Below are positions 32,212 through 40,957 of a stretch of 64,000 bases of DNA, one piece after another. The stretch is from the NCBI GenBank assembly GCA_015499995.1, contig JADNRV010000003.1, positions 1,302,001-1,366,000 on the forward strand, in the 5' to 3' direction. A program made the translations under genes and the position numbers. The notes beneath the pieces are model-generated. The model did no database searches, was not told the DNA's origin, and saw nothing but the letters and a program-made list of their open reading frames with translations. This DNA is from Flammula alnicola (Eukaryota > Basidiomycota > Agaricomycetes > Agaricales > Strophariaceae). Position 1 is the stretch's first letter. Each line of letters opens with the position of its first letter.

Positions 32212-33670
32212 CTAATTACCCTGAGTTACATCGGATTCATTGACTCTCTGCTTCTTCTTGTGCCGCGCTGACTTATCTTTGAATAGCTCTATAATCTTCT
32301 CATGGGGGATAGCCCCCTCCAGTCCGGTCCATGAGCCCACCACGGCCGATGCCCGAGTTGAATCGTCGGAAAGTGAATGACGGAGCTTAGAAACAGTCAA
32401 CCCACCCCGAGAAAATGCACGTTCAACATCAGTAGAGCTAGCTGTGAAGAGAAGAATCAATTGAGATAGAACGTGTGAGAGGATATTGAGAAACACACCA
32501 GGAATTGATAAGAAGTCCAAAGCCATGCGCGCTAACAGATGTCCAGCAGCATGCATCCCAGTCCAGTAAGTGATTGGATCAAGCTGTGTGTTGACAATCG
32601 GGCTGGAGAGCCATTCATCCATGGCATCAACAGGTGTCGGCTTCTCGTTTAAGTTGTCGAAGAACTTTCGCGCAGCCGAAAATCTCTAGGGTAATAATCA
32701 GAGACATCTAAAATAGACCCGAAAAGGCATACATCTGAAACTTGACCAGCAGCGTCGGGAACTTCAGCTGAAGTAGAGACCGTAGGCTTGTAGTTAGTAA
32801 TCCATTCAGTGCGTGCAACACGTTCTGCTCATCGATCCATTCTCTAAGCCAGCCTGTCTTCGAGAAATACTGGGTTTTGTAGCGAGGGTGAAGAACTAAG
32901 AAGTTCTAGGTGAGTTAAACTTGAAATCAAAAAATGGATTGCAACTTACTCATCGCAATCCGGTACACAATAGATTCATCTGTCCGAGAGTAGTACTTGT
33001 TGAGCATCAGAAGGCCACGAAGTGCTGAATGTCGAACAGCTGGATGAAGCGCAGCATCTTCGATAAACTCATCAAGTGCAGTGGTGATGGCGTCAATCAT
33101 CGGGATGACTTGATGAATCAACGGAGTGCTGCTCTTCGATATTTGCTTCGTCGCAAATAGGAAGAGCTAGGGAGTCAATAAGTAAATGGTCGAGAAGAGA
33201 ATTAAAGGTATACGCACATCAAGAATTGGTGAAAGCTGCTTTAATATTTCCCATTCTTCCACGGCAAGTCGAAAACGTTGGAGACGAACACCCCGTGGCC
33301 TGTTGTACTCTGGCTTGATGACCAGAATATTAAGCGCATCCATGAGTTCGACAGCGCACTGCAGGAGCTCAGCAGTGCTGTTCCACCTGGTGGAGACGTC
33401 ACGAATCATGAGCTTGGAAGTGATTCCAGCCTCCTCGCATGACGCTTCGAGGTCCTCCTTGCTAGTGGGACTGTTAACAACCTTAGTTGCAAGTGTACGA
33501 AGCTAAAAGAAATATCAGCCTGGTTTTTAAGAAGGAAGTAAAAGAAACTCACTTTGGCGATGGAGATACAACCCAGCTTCGAGTCTGAGCGACTCAGCGC
33601 ATCAAGTCAAGAGCTCAGCTGTGCCTCGGATATTATATCCTCAACAGCAGCGGCATCGCTGAGGTCTTTA
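32212..33670 (-). pseudogene. hAT-1 transposase, C-terminal part
   Basis: Minus-strand exons give LMIRDVSTRWNSTAELLQCA; FIEDAALHPAVRHSALRGLL and MLNKYYSRTDESIVYRIAMS; DPITYWTGMHAAGHLLARMA; then the hAT dimerisation segment ASSTDVERAFSRGGLTVSKL and RHSLSDDSTRASAVVGSW, ending TQGN at 32212. This is the RNase H-like and dimerisation part of a hAT transposase. An in-frame TGA at 33607 lies where CGA would code for Arg. Exon borders match those of hAT-2. The 5' border at 33670 is the KDZ insertion point. Confidence 0.85.
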
Positions 33671-33890
33671 CACTGCCCCACCTGTTCCACGTGGACTCCA
33701 CGAACTCCACGGACTCCATGGACAATCCGCGGACTTTTTACATTTTTTTTTAGATTTGATTTTGGTGAAAACACCTGCCAAATTGCAATTTTCAGTCCAC
33801 ACAAAGTCCACACAAAGTCCACACAATGTCCATTTAGGGTGTGGACTCCATGGACTATCTGTGGACAATGCCGTGGATTTGTGTGGACTT
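33671..33890 (+). repeat. KDZ left end: TIR and GTCCAC subterminal repeats
   Basis: After the TIR, GTCCAC/GTGGAC hexamers recur many times (for example TCCACACAAAGTCCACACAA near 33800). Such subterminal arrays often bind the transposase. Confidence 0.75.
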
Positions 33891-33935
33891 CTCTTTATTA
33901 TATTAATAATAATACCAAAAAAAACAAAATACCAT

Positions 33936-34008
33936 TAGTGGGAATTGAACCGAAGAGTCCAGAATGATAGCCATGCGGCGCTCTAGCCACCTGCACCAAC
34001 GAGGCATT
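33936..34008 (-). other. tRNA-like sequence in the KDZ left arm
   Basis: On the minus strand, an A-box-like TGGTGCAGGTGGCTAGA (33982-33998) is followed at tRNA spacing by the B box GGTTCAATTCC (33941-33951). The acceptor arms do not pair convincingly, so this is a tRNA-derived segment or Pol III promoter rather than a functional tRNA gene. Confidence 0.45.
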
Positions 34009-34185
34009 TCTAGGTAAGGAAATTTAGTTATATATATACCAATCGGCATCGGCAAACCGGCAACCGATTGCCGCGGTGGTGACGTGGCCTCAACGTTGCC
34101 ACGTCACCACCTTTCTTCCCTCCCACCACCACCACCGCTCACCAAACGACCACACCACCACCACCACCACCACCATCACTCTAAT

Positions 34186-34548
34186 ATGCGGACCACCCGC
34201 TCCACCGCCTCAACGACGCGCAGCGGCGCCGTTCGTCAGCCCGCCGTCCCCACCGCTGTCGCCGCCGGCCCAAATTGGCGCAAGCGACAGGCATCGAACG
34301 CGGACGAGGTCGCTGAAAAGCGAGCGCGAACCAACCGCACAGACGACGACGGCGACGACGGAAACGCAGACGAAGCCCACGAGGACGAGGACGACGAGGG
34401 CGGGAACGCCGCCACGGGAGGGAACGACGAGGACGAAAACGCCGCCGCCGCATCCGCTCGAGGCGGGAAGGGACGGGGACGTGGGCGTGCAAGCGGCGTA
34501 CGGGGCGGGCGAGGGCGTGGGGCACGAGGGCGGGGAAAGGGGTCCTGA
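34186..34548 (+). CDS. KDZ-associated small basic/acidic protein, RG-rich C-terminus
   Basis: The ATG at 34186 opens 120 codons: a basic Thr/Arg-rich start, a central run of Asp, Glu and Asn with KRART before it, and an RG-rich end (GRGRASGVRGGRGRGARGRG) resembling AT-hook or RGG sequence. The stop TGA is at 34546. The downstream accessory gene begins in the same frame at 34630, and a sequence like an intron end (CTGAC...ATGCAG, up to 34616) lies between them, so this could be its first exon. No family is recognised. Composition suggests nuclear, nucleic-acid binding. Confidence 0.5.
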   Translation: MRTTRSTASTTRSGAVRQPAVPTAVAAGPNWRKRQASNADEVAEKRARTNRTDDDGDDGNADEAHEDEDDEGGNAATGGNDEDENAAAASARGGKGRGRGRASGVRGGRGRGARGRGKGS

Positions 34549-34629
34549 GGAGGGAAAAAAAAAGTGTATGTCCCTGTTTCCCCCCTTTTTTCGCCTTTGC
34601 TGACGATTTCATGCAGATGCACGGGCGAG

Positions 34630-36769
34630 ATGAGGGCCGCCGAGGACGCAGCCGCCCAAACACCCACCCACCTCACTCCGTACGTCCACCCCTTGCCCCA
34701 TCCCACCCCTTTGCTGACCCGAGCACCCCCAAACAGATCCGAGCAGGTGCTCGAGGCCAGCGGCATCGCCGTTGCGCCGCCAGCACAACCCTGCACTGCG
34801 GCAGGTCCCCAGATGCCCCCTCGGCCCACGATTCGCCCCTCGCATCAGCGCTGCCCCGACGACGACGACGCTGACAGCACCGATGGCACCGATGGCAGCT
34901 CCGAGGACAGCGATGCTGTCCGTCGAGCTGCTATCAAGCGGGGCAAGCACCCGACGGTAGCCGCGGGCACAGACGACAAGGACGGCAACAAACACGAGAG
35001 CGGTGACGACGCACAGGAGCACGGTGACGACGCACAGGAGCACGGTGACGCCGACAAGTGCAATGATGATGACGAAGAGGACACAGACGAGGACGATGAT
35101 GATGAGGACGGGGACGAGCAAGGGGACCAGGATGAGGATGAGGGCTGCAATGCAGACGAGGAGGGGGATGAGCAGGGCGAGTCCGACGACGGCAACACCG
35201 TTGGTCAGGCCACCGCTGCTGCTATGGTTGGAAAGCAAGCTGCCAATGCTGCTGCCGCCGCCGCCGCCACCGCTATCGCTAAGCCTGCAGCTACTGCCGC
35301 TGCTGGTGCTGGCACTAAGTCCGCCGCTGCTGGTGCTGGCACTAAGTCCGCCGCCATTGGTATTGGCGCTAAGTCCGCGGCTGCTGGTGCTAAGTCCGCC
35401 GCTTCTGGTGCTAAGCCTGCAGCCGCCACCACTGCTGGCACTGAGTCCACTACTGCCACTGCTGCTACTGTTAGTAAGCCCGCCATCGCCACTGCCGCTG
35501 CTGTTAGTAAGCTCGCCACTGCCACCACTGCTGCTGGCGCTAAGCCTGTGGCTGCCACCACTGCTGGCATTGGTAAACCTACGGTGTCTGCCTCTGCTGT
35601 CTTGGATGAAGATGGCACCTTTTCCTTGCAAGGAGCATCCTGCATTACGGGAGGTGTATTTCGAGGCTGTGCGGCAGGCAATGCTCCTAACATGGCTGAT
35701 TTCACAACAACTAAGATGTCAGACAACTTGGGGTATGTCCGTGGGCTTTTGTTCATGTATACATCCCCATCTAGTGTCAGAGCGTTGGACATTGCTATTA
35801 TGAAGGCCGATTTTCAAATCAGGTGTGGAGTGACAGAGGATGTGATGGAACTTGTTGCGGAGATTCTCAAGAGAGACTCTTCACTTGAAGGTATATCTCT
35901 TGAAACTTATTTGTCTTAAAGAAATTCTAATTTTATTTTATTTTATTGAAAGGTAAACCTATATACTTTCATGAAGACGGCTATTGGATTCTGCGAGGGC
36001 ATGTTGGCGATGAACTTACGGATAAAGCACCTGTGAAATGGGTTGCTGAGAGTGGAAATCATATGTTACGTGTATTTGTAAGTTTATTTTCAGTTTGTTT
36101 TACCAAAAAGACTTAGAATTCTATTATTAGGTCCCCGAGTCTTCTGGTTTAGCAGCTTCTAGTGTCCCTTCTTCTCGTTCTGTATCTGGGTCTGGGTCTC
36201 ATGCTGGTTCATCGGTTCCCTCTGTTTCTGACTCCCATCATAATTCTCCAAGCTCTTCCGACCACGAAGAAATCCTTACCGCTTTGGGGGTTGATCTCGA
36301 TCTTGCCAAGTCTTCTGATGGTGCACGTTCTATGGCTGATTATACGGTTTTCATATATTACAAAAAGTGGAAGGCCATCGATCAGGCCCACTCCACATAT
36401 CAGAACCTAAAGAACCAGCAATCATGGCCTTTTCGCAAGCTTATCAAGAAAGATATTATCGACATGATTACTGGTCGTTTGAAGTACTTTTCCCATTCTC
36501 AGAAAATCTTTCCCCTCATTGTCAAAAATTCCAACTTCTCTGGTATGCTTGCTTGGCTAGACTCAAATGGTACACTGCCATCAGAAGACGTCTGGCATGT
36601 GGAGAAGACAGTTTATACGATCAACGACTTGAAGGCTTGGGTGGACAATGGTGGAACGTTGGATCCGAAGAGTAAAAGAGCAAAGGAAAAGGGAAAAGGA
36701 AAGGAGAAGGATAAGGGGATTGGAGGCTCTCATGTGCATAAGAAAGGTAGTTCTAGTCGAAAGCAGTAG
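34630..36769 (+). CDS. KDZ accessory gene: acidic and H1-like N-terminus, unknown C-terminal domain
   Basis: From ATG 34630 the exons are 34630-35890, 35953-36077 and 36131-36769, with GT...AG introns that keep phase, giving about 674 residues. A 57-nt in-frame segment (34680-34736, GTACGT...ACAG) may be a further intron. Layout: Pro-rich start; very acidic DDDDEDG region; an Ala-rich region with repeated AGAKSAA, AGTKSAA and SGAKPAA units like histone H1 tails; then an apparently folded part (GTFSLQGASCITGGVF, VRGLLFMYTSPSSVRA, KPIYFHEDGYWILRGH, DYTVFIYYKKWKAID, MLAWLDSNGTLPSEDVWHVE); and a lysine-rich C-terminus. I know no family for it. No stops interrupt it. It lies upstream of the transposase on the same strand. 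Confidence 0.65.
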
Positions 36770-37014
36770 GTTTTTCTTTTTTCTTTTTTCAAGTTCATTT
36801 TCCCATTTTTCTTTTGTATTATAGTTTTTTCTGCTTTGTTTTTGCTTTGGTTGCTGTCTGTGAAATCTGGGCTCCTATATGTACTACTTGGCTACTATCT
36901 GGGATAGTAAAATCTGGACATTGGCTTGATATCACTTCCAAAATATACTCTCTGCTGCTCTGGATGTTGGGATATTATTATCTTGGCTGGTTTTCACTTC
37001 TGCCACTAAGCATA

Positions 37015-39254
37015 ATGACACATATCAATCCTGTTGCTGCTGTTGGCTCAGACCAGAATCCATTTCCTGATATCTTATTCCAAAACTTTGCTGAGTTTGT
37101 CACTGAAAACTTTAACGCTAAAGTATCCTTGAGCACAGTCTTACTTGTTCTGTTTTTGATGACAGACAATCCTGATTTGCTTAATCTCCATGCTCACCAA
37201 AAACATCCTCATACTTCTGATGAGCGCAAAAGTGTTTTAAATGGATGGATAAAATCACTCTCTTGGGCAATACAGCTAAAGCTAAATGACAAAGCTCTTG
37301 AATTGTTCAGCGATAATGAGAAGTCTAAGGCGAAACTATTGCAAGAAGACTTGACATCTCCTCTTGCTCTTAAAATAGACAAACTGGCTGATGCTCTGAA
37401 TTTAACTCCGTATTGTGAAGATCGACTTCGTACAAAATTAAAGCCAATATCTTATGATACAATCAAAGGAGTTCATCTAATTTGTCCTCCTTCCATGCAG
37501 TGTTCAACACTACAATGTGGCAAACACAACATCGCCCAATACACCAAAACTCGAGATATACCAAAGGTTACTTTGATTGAAGGAACTACTATACATGAAA
37601 ATGCAATGGTGCTTACTGGCGAATGCTCAAAGTGCAAAACTCTGTATATGGCTGATCATGAAACTGCATCACTTCCACACAGCACAGACAAAACTAGGGT
37701 GTATCTTAATAATGCCAAGTTCCTTAAAGTGGGGGCCAATCTTTGGGTTGACAGAGCTTTCTCAGCAGCTGTAATAAATGGCATGTATAGCTTTCATGCA
37801 TCAGCTGCAGCATATACCGAGTTCTGGAATAATAGCTTTGGAAGAAAGACTACTCGACGACAAATCTGGGATGCATTTGTTCAAGAATCTGTTCGCACTA
37901 TTTCTAGTGTTAGTCAAATTGACTTTGAGACTTCAGATAACCTTGACATTGAAAGCCTTACTGAAACAGCATATGATATTCTTGGAGAAGAAGGTCTTAT
38001 ACGTGTTGCAGATGGCCACGAATGCAGTGAATGTACACAACCATATAAAGCAACTGCAGATGTCATTCTTGATGCTGGACTCAATAATAATGATCCTGCT
38101 GCTATGGCTAATAATGATGAAGGCCGTCAAGTTCCACCATTAGCTGTCAACCACATTAATCCAGTACCTCAAACTGAGGAAGAGATTGATGAAGAGCAAG
38201 CTGATAATACAATGGCTGTGGATCATGCTCCGGTTAAAATGGTTGTTCTTGATGGAATTGTAATGGGGCCAACACATTGTGCATTTGAAAATTGTTCTTC
38301 TGATTTGAACAATGCCCGAGGTGGTGCATTTTGCAATTTCCATGAACTTGACTTTGGAAGACGCTGTCAAGTCACAAATTGCCCACATAATAAAATCAAT
38401 GGAACACAAGCCTGTGAAGAGCATCAGCCTGAATGGCGAAAGTATATTCAAGATCATAGCCGCAGCACACTTTCAGGTGTTAGGCGTGTTTTGAAAAGAC
38501 CTAATGAAAATATTCAACCTTGGCAACAACCTCTTCAACGAAATGTCCAACCTCATGATAAAAATGCTGAAGAACGACCAAAAAAGAATTACTTTGGTCC
38601 TTCAAGATTTTACTGTGTTGAAACTATTTGTGCACCTTGTGGAGTTGTGATTGCTTGGACAAAATTTGTAAAAGCTGAATCTCCAACCAATATCTTGGAA
38701 TTCTTGGAAAGAGTGTACCCCACAGAAGAATCAAGGCCTGATTATGTCTGCATTGATAAGGCCTGTCTTGTTCTTGCAAGAGCTATATCATTAAAAAAAT
38801 GGGACAGCTGGCAGAAAACTACACGAATGGTTGTTGATTCATATCACTATATCAATCACCGAGTTACCGACTTTTTATGTCGCAAATGGTGCAATCCAGC
38901 CCCACTTGATGGATCTGCCCCAAATCTTGTTGTGAAGGAGACAGACAAAAATGGACGGGAATATTTTAAGCGAGCATTTAATACACAGGTATATCTTAAA
39001 TTTGGAAGTATAATTCATTTTACTAATGTATCAAATTCTAGGCATGTGAACACTTGAATTCTTGGTTGGGTGGATATGATTCTATTCTCAAATGCATGAA
39101 GGGCAAAAACTTTAACTGGTTTTTGCATGTGATGATCTTTTACCATACAAAATTAGTTTTGGAAAAACAACAGAGAAAACAAGAAAGAAAGAGAAAAGGT
39201 CTGGGTGTGGAAAGTGATGATGATGAGGATGAGGAAGATGGAATGGAAATTTAG
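37015..39254 (+). CDS. KDZ-family transposase with CxC5 and CxC6 cysteine clusters
   Basis: Exon 1 runs 37015-38988 and exon 2 39042-39254, joined in phase 0 across a 53-nt GT...AG intron, giving 728 residues with no stops. I chose ATG 37015 (MTHINPVAAVGS); the frame is open further upstream without a better start. CxC5-like part: HLICPPSMQCSTLQCGKHN and GECSKCKTLYMADH. CxC6-like part: HCAFENCSSDLNNARGG, FCNFHE and CQVTNCPHN. Transposase core: DYVCIDKACLVLARAI, VVDSYHYINHRVTDFLC, then ACEHLNSWLGGYDSILK across the intron, with conserved Asp, Asp-His and Glu residues. The end is acidic (SDDDEDEEDG). It would cut and move the element; the Cys clusters probably bind zinc and DNA. Confidence 0.85.
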
Positions 39255-39384
39255 CTTGTACTTGTATATACTATATTTTATAACTGACTTTTTTCATAAC
39301 TGACTTGATATTTATGCTTGCAATCAATGATGATTTTGATGTATTTTAGTTCTAAGCTCTAAGCCATACAAATTCTATTGAAGT

Positions 39385-39795
39385 TCACAAAAAGTCCATG
39401 GACTGTCCATGGACTCCATGGACAATCCACAAATATCTAACTAACTTGATAATTTTTGGATAATCTATTCAAATTCCTTTCAAGTCCATAGAAAGTCCAT
39501 GGCAAGTCCACAGAAAGTCCACAGAAATATAATACTAACTTGTATTTCTTCCAAGCATTCAAGTCCACGGAAAGTCCATGAAGAGTCCACATGCAGAATA
39601 TTTAGTGTAAAGTCCATGGGTTGGACTTTTTGTGGACTTTTTGTGGACTTTGTGTGGACTTTGTGTGGACTGTCCATGGACATCCGTGGACTAATTTTTA
39701 CAAAAGTAAGAAATACACCATTAAGTTGAAAGTCCACAAAAAGTCCATGGAATTCCGTGGAGTCCGTGGAGTCCATGTGGACAGGTGGGGCACTG
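39385..39795 (-). repeat. KDZ right end: TIR and GTGGAC subterminal repeats
   Basis: AAGTCCA(C/T) and GTGGACTTT motifs recur many times, with a long inverted stretch centred near 39625. The final CACTG ends the element at 39795, followed by TA. Confidence 0.75.
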
Positions 39796-40690
39796 TAAAG
39801 TACAGAAATTGCGAGAGGATTGCCTAAATTAAATATTTCAGCATTGTTATTGAGGAAAAGTAGTAAAAACAAGAGGCGTACCTTGACGATAAGATTTAAA
39901 ATGTGGGCAAAGCATCGAACACGTCCTTTGGCACCTTTGAAGGCAGGAAGAAGCCTCCCAAGCTCCTTCACAAGAGTATCATTGTTAGATGCATTGTCCG
40001 CAGTGAAAGCCAGGACCTTCAACAGATAATCAGCTCACGTTGGTGGTAGGCTCCGAGTTACATGGTATGTATGCACTTTGTCCTGAATGCCATGCTCCCG
40101 AAGACACGTCGCAATACGGGCAGCAAGGTAAACTCCTGTATGAGCCTTAGTAGCCCTGATAACATAATGAGTGAGGGAGATTAGAAAGAACGGACACCCA
40201 AACTTACTTGATGAAGTCCAAGATAACAGTGACCATCTTCCCATCGATTATCCAGTGAGCAGTAGCTCCAATGAAGGCAATAACATTTGGAGATGTCCAT
40301 CCATCAGCACAGATATGAATCTTCCCTGGATATGCCTGCGCAACAAACTGAGCTTCGTCAACTCATAGTTGAATTGACCTGAGACTTACCTGTAAGATCA
40401 CTCCAATGCTCTTTCGGCTTAGGAAAAATATCTCCTGGATGTTGCGAGAGACTGTACGTCAGCCAGGTGTAACACAATTCGCATTGAGATCAAGAAAAAT
40501 GTCGAGCAGCTCTGGGTCCTCAATGATAGAGAAAGGGCGGTTGCGACGTGCAACCCAGAGCACGATCTTCATTCGGTGCTTTGCTTCGGTGTATTTGGAG
40601 CCTTGTGCATATGCGGCTATCATGCGAGACTCCTTGGAGTCAACAGGACTGCAGCGCTGTATGTGACGGACAAGGTTGCTGGTGCTTTCA
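39796..40690 (-). pseudogene. hAT-1 transposase, middle part
   Basis: Minus-strand exons read TSNLVRHIQRCSPVDSKESR (the BED-type zinc finger end), KIVLWVARRNRPFSIIEDPE and LNANCVTPG, with a TGA at 40459. Then come AYPGKIHICADGWTSP and VIAFIGATAHW, ATKAHTGVYLAARIATCLRE, VLAFTADNASNNDTLVKELG and GRVRCFAHILNLIVK. These are the catalytic RNase H segments, with Asp in ADGW and in TADNASNN. The last exon AILSQFLYF is cut at 39795 by the KDZ element; the exon order equals that of hAT-2. Confidence 0.82.
40683..40690 (+). repeat. Left TSD of hAT-2
   Basis: TGCTTTCA here is repeated at 46028-46035; one copy plus deletion of 40691-46027 restores the hAT-1 exon (...RARHDES|TSNL...). Confidence 0.92.
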
Positions 40691-40957
40691 TAAGGCTGAT
40701 TGCGAGTGCACTCGCAAGTTACTCGCACTCGGACTCGCGAGTATTTGAGGTCCCAAAAAGGGAACTCGTACTCGTGCGAGTTTCTTCCCACGAGTGACTC
40801 GCACTCGCGAGTCAAAAACTCACAAGTCTGCGAGTACTCGCTAGCTACAAGTATTTACGAGTACTCACAAGTATACTCACAAGTACTTGTAGCATTTACA
40901 GTAGATAAGGTCATAAAACATTGTTATTTCGATACCACGGATACATAAATATCAAAA

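Larger units (their letters stand above)
33671..39795 (+). mobile_element. KDZ-type DNA transposon (6.1 kb) in hAT-1
   Basis: The ends are inverted: CACTGCCCCACCTG on the left and CAGTGCCCCACCTG on the right strand, with similarity continuing for about 60 bp through GGACTCCACGGACTCC. Both ends continue into arrays of GTGGACTTT/AAAGTCCAC motifs. TA stands at both borders. Removing the element with one TA rejoins the hAT-1 exon in frame (CTG TAC TTT AAA GAC). It carries a transposase with CxC5/CxC6 clusters and at least one accessory gene. Neither shows stops, unlike almost everything around, so it is probably a young insertion. Confidence 0.85.

Noticed and set aside
33941..34008. A functional tRNA gene in the KDZ left arm
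   Set aside because: A and B boxes are present, but the acceptor and anticodon stems do not pair convincingly.
34609..35803. Long minus-strand frame (340 codons) and other-frame plus ORFs over the accessory gene
   Set aside because: They are shadows of the GC-rich Ala/Asp repeats of the spliced plus-strand gene; their Ser/Gly or Leu runs are what such repeats give in other frames.
33663..39803. An 8-bp TSD for the KDZ element
   Set aside because: GGTCTTTA and TAAAGTAC are inverse rather than direct repeats; only TA can be a direct duplication, and TA restores the host frame.
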